Shown here: piece after piece, positions 46,601 to 59,326 of the stretch
How the letters are laid out: each line of letters begins with the position of its first letter
Numbering within the stretch: the stretch's first letter is position 1
NCBI RefSeq assembly: GCF_900005765.1
Contig: NC_041687.1
Coordinates: forward strand, 558,001 to 622,000
From: Plasmodium relictum
Lineage: Eukaryota; Apicomplexa; Aconoidasida; Haemosporida; Plasmodiidae
Direction of reading: 5' to 3'
Length of the DNA: 64,000 bases
The notes under the pieces: model-generated
Told to the model about the DNA's origin: nothing
The model's database searches: none
The model's input: only the letters and a program-made list of their open reading frames with translations
Program-made: the position numbers and the translations under genes

Positions 46601-48412
46601 CTTATTATATAATGTTTCTAAAGAGTCTCTTTTTTCTGAAAAAAACAAATTAATTTTTTCTACCTCTGACTTTATGAAACTGTCAAAGTTATCTCCCTTA
46701 TTTAAGCTTTCTTTTAACTTAATTATAAAATAATTAACTAATTCTTTTTCTTTTTTTATGTTATTCATATCTTTCTCATTACAAAGAGAAAAATTATTTT
46801 TATTATCCTCACGAATATTAATTTCATTTAAATCATCTTTTTCTAAATTATTTTCTTTAATAATTTCTGTGCTTTTGAGTTTCTCCATTACCTCTTTTTG
46901 ATTTATGTTAAAATGTGTAATTTCTTCTTTTTCTTTAATTTCTTCATTACTTATATGTGTTTTCTTCGATGACATTTCATTATCTTCTGTATTTATTTCA
47001 TATCGATTGCTAAATTTTGAAACAATATTTTTACTTTCTTGGTAACTTTTATAATCAATGTTATTTTTTGATATATTATCTTGTGATACAGTTACTTCAT
47101 TATATATACAATTGTTCATAATACTTTTTTCTTTTACATTTTTACTATTTTTATTAAAAATTTCAGTGTTATTCATTCTATTTTGATTGTTGCTAATATT
47201 CAAATTAGGTATACTACTTAATCCTTTCAAATCTTTTTTTATTTTATATATGTTACCATTTATATTTTCAAAACTTTTTTTTGCCTCTCTTAAATTAACT
47301 TCTTCATAATTATCATTTTCATTGGGAATGCTATTGTTAATTAAATTTTCTAAACTATTTTTTTTTTCATTTTTTTTCTCATCTAAATGATAGTCATTAG
47401 AAATTTTTATTGATTGCTTTCTATCTAAATTATTATCATTTTGTATATGGATATTTTCAGATAAAAATTCATTACACATATTTTTCTTTATGTCTTGTTT
47501 TTTCAATAACACATCATTTTTGTTTAATTCTTTTAATATAAATTCTTGATTTTCTTTTTTTTTCTCTTCTCCCTCTTTTGATTCCTCTTCTCTTTTCTCT
47601 TCTTCCTTTTTCTTTTGTTCCACCTCTTTTTTTTTTTTGTATTCATTTTTTTCATTTATCTCCATATTAGATTTATCTAATGATTTTTTTTCTGAATTAT
47701 CATTATAAGATAAATAAGATTTAGAATCGATTGATTCTCTTTTATTTTCTTCCTGGATATTACTTCTTGTTTTATTTTCATCTGCCGATTTCATGTATGG
47801 AGATATTAATCCACCTTGAACTAAATTATTTTTTCTAATGGTTTTTAATCCGGGTGTTTCAGCATAAATAGTTAAAGCGCTTTTAGTTTTCCTTGCAAAA
47901 AATAAAATAAAATAAAATAATAGAAGTTGAAAGAATGTGATATAAAATTATATCATATATAATCTATAATAAATTATAAAAAAGAAATAAAATAAAAATA
48001 AAAATTCCATTAAAATATAAATTTACTTTTGTTGAACTAAAGAACGATAACAATAATTAGGATTCTGCAAATTATTCATTTTGGGAGGTGCAGACATTTT
48101 TTCTTCAGCATCAATTTTATCTTCTTCACCTTTTATAACCCATCTGTTTAACTCTTTATTATAATAAAATTTATTGTCCTCACCTAAATGAGCTTTCGTT
48201 GGTTTTGTATCGTCATCGTCATCTTTTTTTTGCTTTATGAAATTCCAAAAAGAACCTTGAATTTTTAAAAAATGAAATATAATGTAATTTATATATATTT
48301 AAAAATAAAATTTATTTAAAAAAATAATTATTTTTAAATATTATTTCGTATAATCAAAGTGTATTTGTTTAAATAATTTTTTCTCTTTTAATCAACATTT
48401 ATTACTTTTCAT
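43687..48412 (-). CDS. Coiled-coil protein with an N-terminal Sec16-tail-like motif, about 1412 aa
   Basis: Exons (minus): 48406-48412 (7-base first exon, tentative), 48027-48255, 45089-47891 and 43687-44886. Phases agree for 1412 residues. Residues 1-60 read MKSSFWNFIKQKK, then five Asp, then KAHLGEDNKFYYNKELNRWV and SAPPKM. This closely matches the C-terminal motif of Sec16 and plant MAIGO5 (L-G-E-x-N-K-F-Y-Y-D-E-K-L-K-R-W-V then P-P-P). The next part is disordered, and from about residue 430 to the end there is one long coiled coil rich in Glu/Lys/Leu heptads. The architecture resembles a golgin or TANGO1-like tether. A role at ER exit sites or Golgi is an inference from the motif alone. 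No transmembrane span or GRIP domain is visible. Confidence 0.75.
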
Positions 48413-49070
48413 TTCTTTTTTTTTCTTATCATAGAACTCTTTATCTTTTATGATAATAAAAAAAAAAAAGAAAAAATTGTGAAATTAAAGAAAAAGAAAG
48501 AGATATGAAAAAACAAATAACACTATTCATATAAATAAAAAAAGTACAACTAAATATCTTCAAATTGTCAAAAAAATTATATATGCAAAATTTTTTTTTA
48601 TTATTTCGAAATAATAAAAATAAGTAATTTTAATTTTATAATATAAAAATTGTACAATATTTTTAAAAAATTCTGATTTTTATAAAATATCTAAAATGTA
48701 AAAAAAATTAACAAAATATTAAGAAAAAAGAAAAATGCAATAAAATACGCATCATTTCTTTCTTTTTAATTTTTTTTTATTTTTCTTTTAAAAATATAAT
48801 ATATACTTTTTTTTTAACTTTTCAAATTTTTTAACTTGTTTATTTTTTTATTTTTTTTTTATTAAATAACCTAAATTATTTTACTATATAATTTCATTTA
48901 TATTACACACAAATGCATAATTGTAGAATTATTGTTATAAATTATGTTATACTTAAAAATATTTATTGTATTTAAAAAAAATAAAATAAAATAAAATAAA
49001 TATATAAAAATAAAAGGAAAAGGAAAGAAAAAGTGAATTAGTAAGATAATTTTTTTTTTTATTTATTTAT
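48413..49070. other. Intergenic region between two minus-strand genes
   Basis: About 660 bases of A/T-rich DNA upstream of the coiled-coil gene. No coding or RNA feature was recognised. Confidence 0.55.
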
Positions 49071-49921
49071 TTAAAAATAATAATATTTAAAAAAATAAAA
49101 AATATTTTTTATTTGAGTTGGTATAACTGACAATGAATAACCATTTTTATCTTGTTCATAATAGCGTACCCAATATGAAATTTTTTTATCGCATCTTTTT
49201 ATTGTCCATATTTCATCACATAAAATTTTACTATTAGATACTTTAAAACTTTCATAACCTCTAATTTTCTTTATTCTTTCTAAAACTCTATCTTCTCTGC
49301 ATTCATTCATAGCCACTACTTCAATATTTTGTATCTTTTATCAAAAAAAAAAAAAATGTAAATAATAAAATAATCTTAAATATACATACACATTTATTTT
49401 CGTGTAATTTCAAACTTGTATTCTTAATTTATTATAAAATAAATACAATAACAAATAAAATTAAAAATCTAATAAATGAAATGTTTTATCAAATACATTT
49501 TTATTATTTTTATATAATATTATCTTCTATAAGAAGGCTTATATATATATGAATTTAAATGAAATTAAATTTTATACACAAAAAAATTGGAAAAGTATTT
49601 CATATTTTCTAATAAATAAAATTTTATAATTTATTGTATTAAAAAAAAGGACATAGTAAAAATATAATTTAAAAAAAAACCACTAAAAGTTCTTTTCTTT
49701 TTTTTTTTCTTTTATTTTACTTTATATATAGCTTGCCGAAATAATGCTGATTTAATTTGATTTATGACATGTTCAACTTTTTGTTCAAAATTGACTGTAT
49801 GTTCATAATTTTTTAAAAAATCTGGACGGAATTGCACATTAAGAAATTCGTCTGGATATTTCATATTTGTTCCATTTTGTTTCATCCATTTTTTATCTCT
49901 AAAACATGGAAATTTAAACAT
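49071..49921 (-). CDS. Conserved-looking 154-aa protein of unknown function
   Basis: Exon 1 is 49721-49921 and exon 2 is 49071-49334, joined in phase 0 (donor GTAAAATAAA, acceptor TAAAAG). Exon 1 begins MFKFPCFRDKKWMKQNGTNM and includes YPDEFLNVQFRPDFLKNYEH. Exon 2 has RVLERIKKIRGYESFKVSNS, then CDEIWTIKRCDKKISYWVRY and YEQDKNGYSLSVIP. The protein is compact, has no low-complexity tract (rare here) and has many aromatic residues, which suggests a folded, constrained protein such as a mitochondrial-complex or ribosome-associated subunit. I do not recognise the family. There is no signal peptide or span. Confidence 0.65.
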
Positions 49922-50363
49922 ATTAAATTTAATAAAAAGAACAAAAAAATAACATGGATAGGGTTTCTTTAAATATTTTTTATAATCAAATAATATTATA
50001 ATTATTAATTTAACAAAAAAAAAAAAAAAAAGTTACATCTAAAGAAAAAATAATTAAGGAAAAAAAAAAAAATTTTTTTAAAAATAAAACGAACAAAAAA
50101 AAGAAAAAAAAATTTAATGCAATGACAAAGAAAAAAAAAAGTTAATCAAATTGAAAGAGAAAAAAAAATGTAAAAATTTCATTTAGTCTAAGAATCTTCA
50201 CCTATATATTTACATATAAATATATTTACAATTCAAAATTTTATTAATATACACTTTTATGAATCTTGTTTTTACTAAAATTATTTTCACTCTTCAATTT
50301 TTCCATTATATTTACATATATATAAGATAAATTATTAAAAAATGAATAACTTTAATCATTTTT
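49922..50363. other. Intergenic region, unknown gene / TKL kinase
   Basis: About 440 bases between the TKL gene stop and the start of the 154-aa gene. It is A/T-rich with A-runs, and no gene was recognised. Confidence 0.5.
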
Positions 50364-53300
50364 TTATTTTTCATTATAGAAATTTATATTAACAAAAAAC
50401 GGATAAAGAGGAAAATGAATCCTGTGTGTTGCTGTTGATGAATTTTTATTTTGACAAACATCTTTAATAATTTTATCCTCAGAAAACACAAGTAATGATA
50501 AAATATTATTTGGTAAACTATAAGAATATGTATTATTTTTATATAATACATAATTATTAGAAAAAATACAATTTTCACTATTACATAAAACTTTTACATT
50601 ATATTCAAAATAATAATATAAAAAGTCTCCTTTTATTTTATGATCATAACATGACGGTTTATTTAAAGTTTTCATTTGTACTTCTAATAAAAATAAACAG
50701 TGTTTTCTACTTATACATTCATATAAAATATTGGAAATTGTTTTTTTTAAAATTTTTTCAACAAACTCATTTCTCCTACCTACATAATCAGAAATCCATA
50801 TCTTTTTGGTTGTACTTTTGTTTTGGTCACATGCAAAATATTTTAATTGATTTGATTTTAATAAAAAAATATTGTGAATATTTTTTTTATCATCATGGTA
50901 TACTGCTATTTCAAAAAAAAAATTACTTTGTGCATTAACCGAAGTAAACTTATTTTCAACCTTATCATAATCATTCCACTCTCCTCTTAAAAAATATTTA
51001 TTTTTACTATGGCAATTTTTTTCATTATTTTCTTTGAAATTTAAAATATTAAATTCATACAAGATATCTAAGAAAGTAACATCAGAAACAACCTTATTTT
51101 CATCTATTATCATTTCAAATATATTTTTATTAAACCATGAAAAAACATTAGAATTATTCACATTCCTATTTTTATCAAAGTTAATAAAATTTATAAAATT
51201 AGAAATATATATTATATTATTTTCCTTTATATCTCTAATAGGAATAAAAGAATCTTTTTCTACTATTGTATTATTATTTTCTTTTTTAAGGGTATTATAA
51301 TTTTTCAATGAAGACTTACAAACTTTATCATTATTATTTTTAGAATTACTGTCTTCTTTTTTTAAGTTACATTTATATTTTTCACAATCATTTGATTTTT
51401 TTTCTTCATCAATTGAAATATTTATTCTCATAATTTTCTTTTTATTATTTATGCAATTTTCTTTTAACTCCATATTATTCTCTTTTTTAATATTAAAAAT
51501 CATTTTGGGTGTATTATTTCTACAATTTCTTTTTAAAGGCCACTTATTAGAGCAAAAATTATTATATAATTTTTTTTCATTTTTCGATTGATATAAATTA
51601 TATGAATCATTAAAAGGTTCACAGCTTGAATATGCATTATTTTTCTTTTCTTCTTCATTAATGCTTTTATTACTTATATCGTAGAAATTTTGATTTTTCG
51701 CTTTATTTTGACTATCTTTATAATTATTTATATTTTCATAATTTGTGCTACTTTGGTTATTAATTTGAATACTATCAATATATTCATTATACGTATTACT
51801 GCTATCATTATTTATGTAATCTAAATTATTATATTTATTATTCACATAACTTTTGTTCATAAATATAACATTATTTTTATGATTATCATTACTTATATTA
51901 AGACGATTTTTTAATGAATCACTGTTATTAATAGAAGTGCAATTATAGTATCTATTAGACATATTATTTTTATTGCTCATATCATGATAATAAATATCAT
52001 TATTAATACTTTTTTCCATAAAACTATATCTTTGTTCTTGGGTAAAAATATTTTTTTCAATATTTTTCTCTCCACTTAAAAAATTATTATATTTATTAAT
52101 ATTATCATTATCATTAAACCTTATATTATATTCTTTTTTAATATCTTTTCTTTTATTACCATTACTTCCTCTGTAGTTACTATATTTTTCCTTAATTTCA
52201 CAATTTATTTGTTTATAGTGATTTATTTTATCAGAATAATATAAACTACTATAACTTTTGAAATGACAATGTTTGTCACGATCTTTTATAACAGATATAT
52301 TTTTTGAATCATATAAGTTATTCCTCAAATAATTATAAATATATATAAAAAAATAGCAATTCATCAAATTAAAAGAAAATGGATTAAAAAAAAAAATTTT
52401 ATTAAAAGAATCTCTATGTGACTTCTCAAAAAAAAAGCCTTTTATATTACTCACATTACTAATTGTGTTGTATTTAAAACTTAAGTATTTATTTGTAAGC
52501 ACTTTATTAAGATGTGTATTATCTACATTGTCATCACTATTTTTCTGAGAATATTCAGAAAATAGATTTTCATAAGCACCTTTATATAAATTACGAAATT
52601 TATCATTTCTAAATAAAAGATGAATAAATTTATAAAAAAATCGGTTTAAAGTATTAGAATTTATTTCTCTTATGTGATTGATATAAACATTATAATTTTT
52701 TATCTTTTTGTAATATTCATTATTTTTAATTTTTTCATTTTTTAAATCATGATTTTCATTTTTATTACATTTTCTATCTGTAATATATATTTTTTCCTCT
52801 TCATTAATTCTATAATTATTAGATATATTATTGTTATATTTATCTTTTTCATATTCTTCATAATACATATTTATATTGTTAATTTTCCTTTTATACATTT
52901 CCTTTTGTTTCTTTATGAACAAATCACTCTCTTTTTGTATTTCTAATAAAATTAAATTTACCAATTTAGATGATGGCCTACTTTTAATATTAGGATTTAA
53001 ACATAAAAAAGATAGTTTTGTTAATTTCTCAACTAAAAAATCAGGAAAATTAACACTATAATCTAAAACAGAATAAATGGATTTATAATCGTTCATATTT
53101 ATATGATTAACTAAATAATCGAATACATTTTCATCAATTTCACTTTTTTGTTTATGACAATATATGGGGCATTTCTCATTTGTATTGTAAATACAATTGT
53201 AGTTCTTTCCCACATGAATAGCAGGAGACTTTGAAACTAGCATTTCTAATATTAATGCTCCGAAAGAATATATTTCTGTCTGTTCATTTATTTCATGGGT

Positions 53301-54499
53301 AGATATATAATACGGATCTGCATATCCAGGGGTTCCTATATAAAAAGTATATATATTCAACAAAAATGTTTTATATATTTATATGTACATATATATTTAT
53401 ATATATTTGCATTCTTACCTCCAGTCAAATTAAATATATTATTATTATTTACATAAACAAATGATAGACCAAAATCTCCCAGCTTAGCATTAAACTTTTC
53501 ATCTATTAAAATATTTGCGGATTTTAAATCTCTATGATATACTATAGGAGAAGATGTATGTAAATAACATAAAACATTTATTATTTGAACCAAAATATTT
53601 ATTCTAACACTAAAGGATAAAAACAGAGGTTGACGATTTTCAAATGTATCACTTTGAGAACCAAAATTTTTAAAAAAATGGGAACTTAAAAAATTATTTG
53701 CTTTATATTTGGAAAAACAACTATTTGAATAACCATAACATTGATTTTTAGGAATAAAATTATCGTCAAATCTTAAGTTTGAACAACTATTTTCTAAATT
53801 CTCTTTATTTTTGGAATTATAAAAATAATAATGATTAAATAAAAGAGTTCTTAAATCCCCTAAATTAGCATATTCATAAATTAAATAAAAGTAATTTTTA
53901 TTCATTGAGTAACCTAATAAAGATAAAATATTTTTATGTCTATATCTACTCATAATTATAATTTCATTTTCAAAACCATTGTTTTCATTTTTTTTTAAAA
54001 CTTTTATTGCTACATTAATACAGCTTTTTAATATTCCTTTATAAACAGTTCCATTCCCACCTTTGGCAACTCTATTTTCTTCAGAAAAATTATTTGTTGC
54101 TTCAACTAAGTCACTGTAATTATATCTATTTGATAATATTTTTAAAGGAATATATATGTTTTCCTCATTTTTACTTTTTAATTTGCATTCGCTCTTTTTC
54201 CGAGCTACTTCATTCTTTTCTTTTTTATTCGTTTCTTCTTCACAACTTTTGTTTTCTTCATCATACATATTTAAAATATATTTATCATGTGTATCAAAGG
54301 TTTCTATATATATCAATTTTTTATCATTATTGCTATTATTTTCTTCTCTCTTTACATTTTCTTCTTTTTTATTTTGATAATTCTTTGATAGACTGAATCT
54401 TAGATATTCTTGTTTTTTTTTTTCTATTTTTTGTTTAAATACATCAATCGCACCTTTTTCAATATTTTGTTCTTTTAAAGGATAATATTGTTTGCTCAT
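50364..54499 (-). CDS. TKL2: Tyrosine kinase-like (TKL, Pelle/RLK-type) protein kinase, 1350 aa
   Basis: Exon 1 is 53419-54499 and exon 2 is 50364-53335, joined in phase 1 inside the activation loop. Kinase motifs: the lead-in LVEATNNFSEENRVAKGGNG, with Gly-rich loop at about 147-153, Lys166 in VAIKVLKK, HRDLKSANILID (322-333) and DFG (342-344). After the splice come GGTPGYADPYYIS and a subdomain-IX-like FGALILEMLVSKSP. Catalytic Lys, Asp324 and Asp342 are all kept, so it should be active. The A-T-N-N-F-S and G-T-x-G-Y-x-D-P style is like plant receptor-like kinases and IRAK. A 75-residue insert lies between the hinge and helix E. The C-terminal 800 residues are Asn-rich with conserved-looking ends. 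No signal peptide or span is seen. Synteny with PGM1 and EXP1 supports TKL2. Confidence 0.85.
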
Positions 54500-57118
54500 T
54501 TTAGGAAAAAAAAAAAACTAAAACAAAGTTTTATAAAAAGAATAGAATAAAGAAACAAAAAAAAAAAGAAATGTAAAAACAAAAATAGAAAAAAAAATAT
54601 AAACAAAAACAAGTACAAAAACAAACAGAAAAGATAGAATAATAGAACTTCTGTGTGTAAAATAAGAACAAAGAAAAAAAAAGATAATGATAAATAAACA
54701 ATAATAATTTAAATATATATATAACAGAAATAAAAGAATATTTAAAACAAAAAAGAAAAATTTATAAGAAATAAGAATTCAAAAATTAAAAATATATGCG
54801 TTACTATTACTCAAAACTCATGATATATTTTATTTAATTTATCTCTAATTTTAATTAAATTATTTACTATTTTTCTATTTTTCACAGAATTCAAAACAAT
54901 TGAATTATATATGTGTTTATTATTTATCAGCTTATATTATAATATAAATTAATTTTAATGTTATTATTTTTTTTTAATATTTAATTTTTATTACAGATTA
55001 ATTTTACTTTTTTTTTTTGTTTGTTGTCTAGTAACCATTTCCTAAAACATGTTGCATTAATTTATGCTATCAGAAAAATTAATTTTCTAATTTATCTCTT
55101 TTTTTTTCATTTTTTTTTTTCTTATTGAAATAATAATATTATCTTGTCTTAATTTTTTACTTTTTCCCATAGAATATTCTCTTATTTTCTTTTTATCTTC
55201 TTTTTTATTTCGCATTATAATTTTTTCCTAATATTTTTGTAATGATTTAAATACCAAAGACAAAGAAATTATTCCATTTTTATTGCACGATTCACTTTAT
55301 GGTGTTTTTTTTTTTTTTTTACATTAAAAAAAACTGTAAAAAGAAAAATATAAAGAAAAAAAATAAAATAAATGAATAAACTACATATATTGATATTTCA
55401 ATTATTTTAAGATTATCTTAATATTTAATAAAAATTAATATTTGTTCGATTTCTTTAGGAATAAGGATTAAATTCCAAGGAATTATGAACATAAAAGAAT
55501 ACAAAAAGAATAACCTATTTTAACATATTTTAACTTAGTATTTCAAAAAGAATTATAAAAATATAACTTTTTAAGTTGTTTTTCTTTGATGATATAATTA
55601 TATAACTTGTTTATATAAATGTATTTTTTTATTAATTTTTTTAATTCCTAAAACATGAAACCATTGCATGCATTATTTAAAAATTCGACTGATGCATGTG
55701 CGAATTGAACAAAATAAATATGTTACCCATTTTATTAATTTAAATAGTTCCTCGTATTTTGGATTATTTTAGACATAAAATTAGTTTGCTTCTATAATTT
55801 TAGTTTGCATACTAATATATATTTAAAAATACAGACTATTATTTATTCAAAAAAACAGTACATAATATACTGATTACCTGTGAAAATTTTTATGAACTAT
55901 AATATTTTTTTTTCGGAATATATTAAAAAAAAAATACTAACAGTAAAAACACATTTGTTTCAAAAGAAAAAAGAAATGTTTATGTTTAGAACTACTATGA
56001 AAAGTTTGTTATTTTATTCCAAATACTTAATTCTTTAATTTCTTATATATGTGAAAATTTTTTTTTTTTGTTTCTAATAACATAATTACAATATATATTT
56101 ATACTGGAAGAAATTTAAAAACATGGAATATTACTTATTTACAAATTCGAAACATAAAAAAGTTGTTTTTATATCATGTAATTTATTTTTCACATATGTA
56201 AAATAATATATGTCAATAAAAAATAAGAATTTATAATTCTTTGCCGCTTTCTTTTTTTTTAAACTGAAAACCTTTTAATTTTAATAATATATTTAAACTT
56301 AAATATGTATATTTTTTTAATTGGTGAAAATAATTATATATCAAAATATATTTCTCTCAATAAAAAAAAAAATTTTATTTTCATTTTTATCTTTCATATA
56401 TATATGATATAATAAAATTTTATCATCTAAATTCTAGCCTTTTATTGCTGTTTTCATTATATAGTTACAATACTATGCTATCTAAAATACGTAACAATTG
56501 TAATTTAAAAAAAAGGAATAAAAAAAAATTATATTAACATAAGAATGAATTTTTTTATAAAATTAATGTAATTGTAAAATACTTTATAAATTATTTTAAT
56601 TAATCAAATTAGCAGAATTATCAAAATATGTATTTTTTTCTTCTTATAATTAATACCATATAAAATATAAATACATAATCATTAAGTATTCATATGAAAA
56701 AAATTTTTTTTATGTATAATATGGAATATTAAATTTGTGTAAATTTACATTTATGCACACACTCAACAAAAAAAAAAAAAATTATATTAAAAGTATAAAT
56801 TCCAATACTCATATTAAAAAGATATTAAAATTAGATAATTTTAATAACAATAATTATAAAACTAAAAAAATTGAAATAGTTTTATAGATAAAACTGGTAA
56901 ATTAGTATAACATTAAGGACTTCCTGTTCTTAATACATAAATTAAAAAAATAATTCTTAATTCACTCTAATATATCCTTTTTTCTATACTGTAATTTAAT
57001 TTTTTTTTTTCTTTTAAAAGTATTATATATATAGTTATAAAAAATTAAATAACTTATTTTTTAAAAGTATTATATCAATATGTAACTTTTTTAACCTTAA
57101 AATATAAGAATTTATTCA
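54500..57118. other. 2.6-kb divergent intergenic region, TKL2 / WD40
   Basis: Largely A/T-rich. Around 55660-55710 there are two TGCATG motifs and a small inverted repeat. No ORF with coding character and no known RNA were recognised. Confidence 0.6.
55665..55698. promoter_or_regulatory. Pair of TGCATG-type ApiAP2 candidate sites
   Basis: TGCATGCA lies at 55665-55672 and TGCATG at 55693-55698. The second lies inside the loop of AATTCG...CGAATT, a 6-bp inverted repeat. TGCATGCA is the motif reported for the ApiAP2 factor AP2-Sp/AP2-EXP (established knowledge). Use by the flanking TKL2 or WD40 gene is inference. Confidence 0.4.
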
Positions 57119-59085
57119 ATGAAAAGCAAAATAAATATATTAAAAGATAGTAACATAAAAACATTCAATACATGTTTTGATAATATAGATTTGAACTTAG
57201 CTTCTTTAAAAAACCAAAATTTGAAAAATGGACCAGAATTTTCTTTTTTTTATGAATATGCACATGATAGACCAGTACTCTCTCTCTCCTTAGACGAAAG
57301 TGGTAAAAAAGAAGTGAAAATAATAATTCAATAATAAAAAAAAGAAATTCAGGCTATTTTTATTTTATCTTTGTTTTTGTATTGTATTAACATAAATAAC
57401 CTTTTATATTTTAAAAATATCTTAAAGAATGAATACGCTTAAAATATGTGTTTTTTTATGTAGAAAAATATAAGTTTTGTCTTTTTACTTATAAGCATTT
57501 AATGCATATTTTTCTTTTTATTTTTTAAATAAACAAACTTATTTAAGTAATTTTTGTATTTTATTTAAATAAATGATATATTTAATATCTTCCATTTTAT
57601 TTAATTTTTATTCTTATTTTTTTTTTTTTTTTTGTAGGAACTTATCTGGCAACAGCTAGTGCAGATCATTCAATACGTATACACAATCTAAAAAATTTAT
57701 CAACAATTAAAGAATTATATCATAAAAAGTGCGGTCATTATGACTGGGTAAATGAAGTATTTTTTACTAAGAAAAATGAAGTTCTTTCAGGAGGATTAGA
57801 TGGAAAAATATGTTTATGGAATACTACGTACTCTTGTAAAATCCCTAAAATAAATAAAATTATGAAATGTTCAGAATATTTAGAACAACAAAGAAAGGTT
57901 AGAGAAGTAAAATTTAAAGCTTCTAATAATATGATCTCTTGTAAAGAAATGTATGCACATCATTCTACAATTAGTGATATGAAATTTGATAAAACAAATG
58001 AAAAATGCATTACTAGTAGTTATGACAAAACACTAAAACTTTTTGACATAAAAAAATTCCGAGAAATATCCACTTACAAAGGTAATCATTTTTACCCAAT
58101 AACCAAATTTTTATGGCTACAAAATAAAATTATATCTGGAGATAAAAATGGAACAATATGCGTTTTTGACATAGAATCATGCCAAGAAATATTCAATGCA
58201 AAAAGTACACACAATGGCAACATAGGAGCAATGAACTATTTTTATTTATATATGAATGATAATGAAACTTTCATAACAGATCCTATTTTAAACAGAGAAA
58301 AAAAAAATTTTTTTAATTTACAAGGAAATGATTATGACAAAAAAAATAATTCAAAAAAAGATATTGAGAAATCTATTAATCGTGACAATATTAATACAGT
58401 AAATTCAGATAATTTATATGGTACAAATAACAATTATTTAAATTTAAATAATGAAAAAATACCTTTAATAGTAACGGGAGGTCAAACTGATGGTACAATA
58501 AAAGTAAGAGATTTTCGAATTTTTCATAAATATATAAGCTGTAAAAAAATCCATACATCCAGCATTAATTGTATTATAACTTACAACTTAAATAATAAAA
58601 CGTATATTATTTCGTGTTCAGCCGATGGTTTTTGTTATCAATTTGAGATTCAAAGTATATGTTCTTCCAATTTGAATAATTACTTGAAAAAAATATGTGT
58701 TAATGAGCCTATTTTATCAGCAAGATATATTGGAAATCACTTAATTTTGGTTGGTTCATCTTTTGGAAATTTATTTTTGTTGGATTTTTCTGATTTTTCA
58801 GAAAGAAAATTAACAGAACAACAAAAAAATTTAACTGACATAAATAATATAAATGAAAATTTTAACAATTTTATTGAAAAACCACATATATTATATGATA
58901 AAACCAATAGAAATATATTGTGGGCTTTTGGTGCCTGTAAAAAAGGAGGAATTAATTGTATAGAATGTATTTTTATTTATGATTCTAAAAATTTACTCAA
59001 AAATGAATTAGAAATTTATAGTATTATAGCAGCAGGTGATGATGGTATCCCAAGTTTTTTATATATACCTAACTCTTTTACATAA
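57119..59085 (+). CDS. WD40-repeat protein, probably one seven-bladed propeller, 543 aa
   Basis: Exons 57119-57302 and 57638-59085 join in phase 1; the join makes DESGTYLATASADHSIRIHN. Recognisable blades end in IRIHNLKN, ICLWNTT, LKLFDIKKF, ICVFDIES, IKVRDFR, CYQFEIQ and LFLLDF. Typical G-H/S-D elements are SADHSI, GGLDGKI, SSYDKTL and SGDKNGTI. An Asn-rich insert (about 320-370) interrupts the propeller between blades 4 and 5. It is an interaction scaffold; the partner is unknown. The N-terminal 40 residues (KDSNIKTFNTCFDNIDLNLA) precede blade 1 and may be a peptide docking segment. I cannot assign it to a specific WD40 orthologue. Confidence 0.8.
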
Positions 59086-59326
59086 AGTACATACATGCAT
59101 ATATACATACTATTTTATTTCTTTCTATTTTACATTTCATTTTATTTATGTCGATATTAATGGTTTATATATATTTATTTTAATAAAAATTAAAAATATG
59201 AAAGAAATCTTAGCATTAAAAATCATAAAGTAAAAAAATATTTTGTTAGAGTTTAAAAAAAATTAAATGGGTTATGCAAATTTTAAATATTACAAAGAAG
59301 TTTAAAATTTAAAGAAGAATGTACAA

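Noticed and set aside
43748-46733. Several plus-strand Phe/Ser/Leu-rich frames opposite the coiled-coil gene
   Set aside because: They are shadows of Glu/Lys-rich coiled-coil coding on the minus strand.
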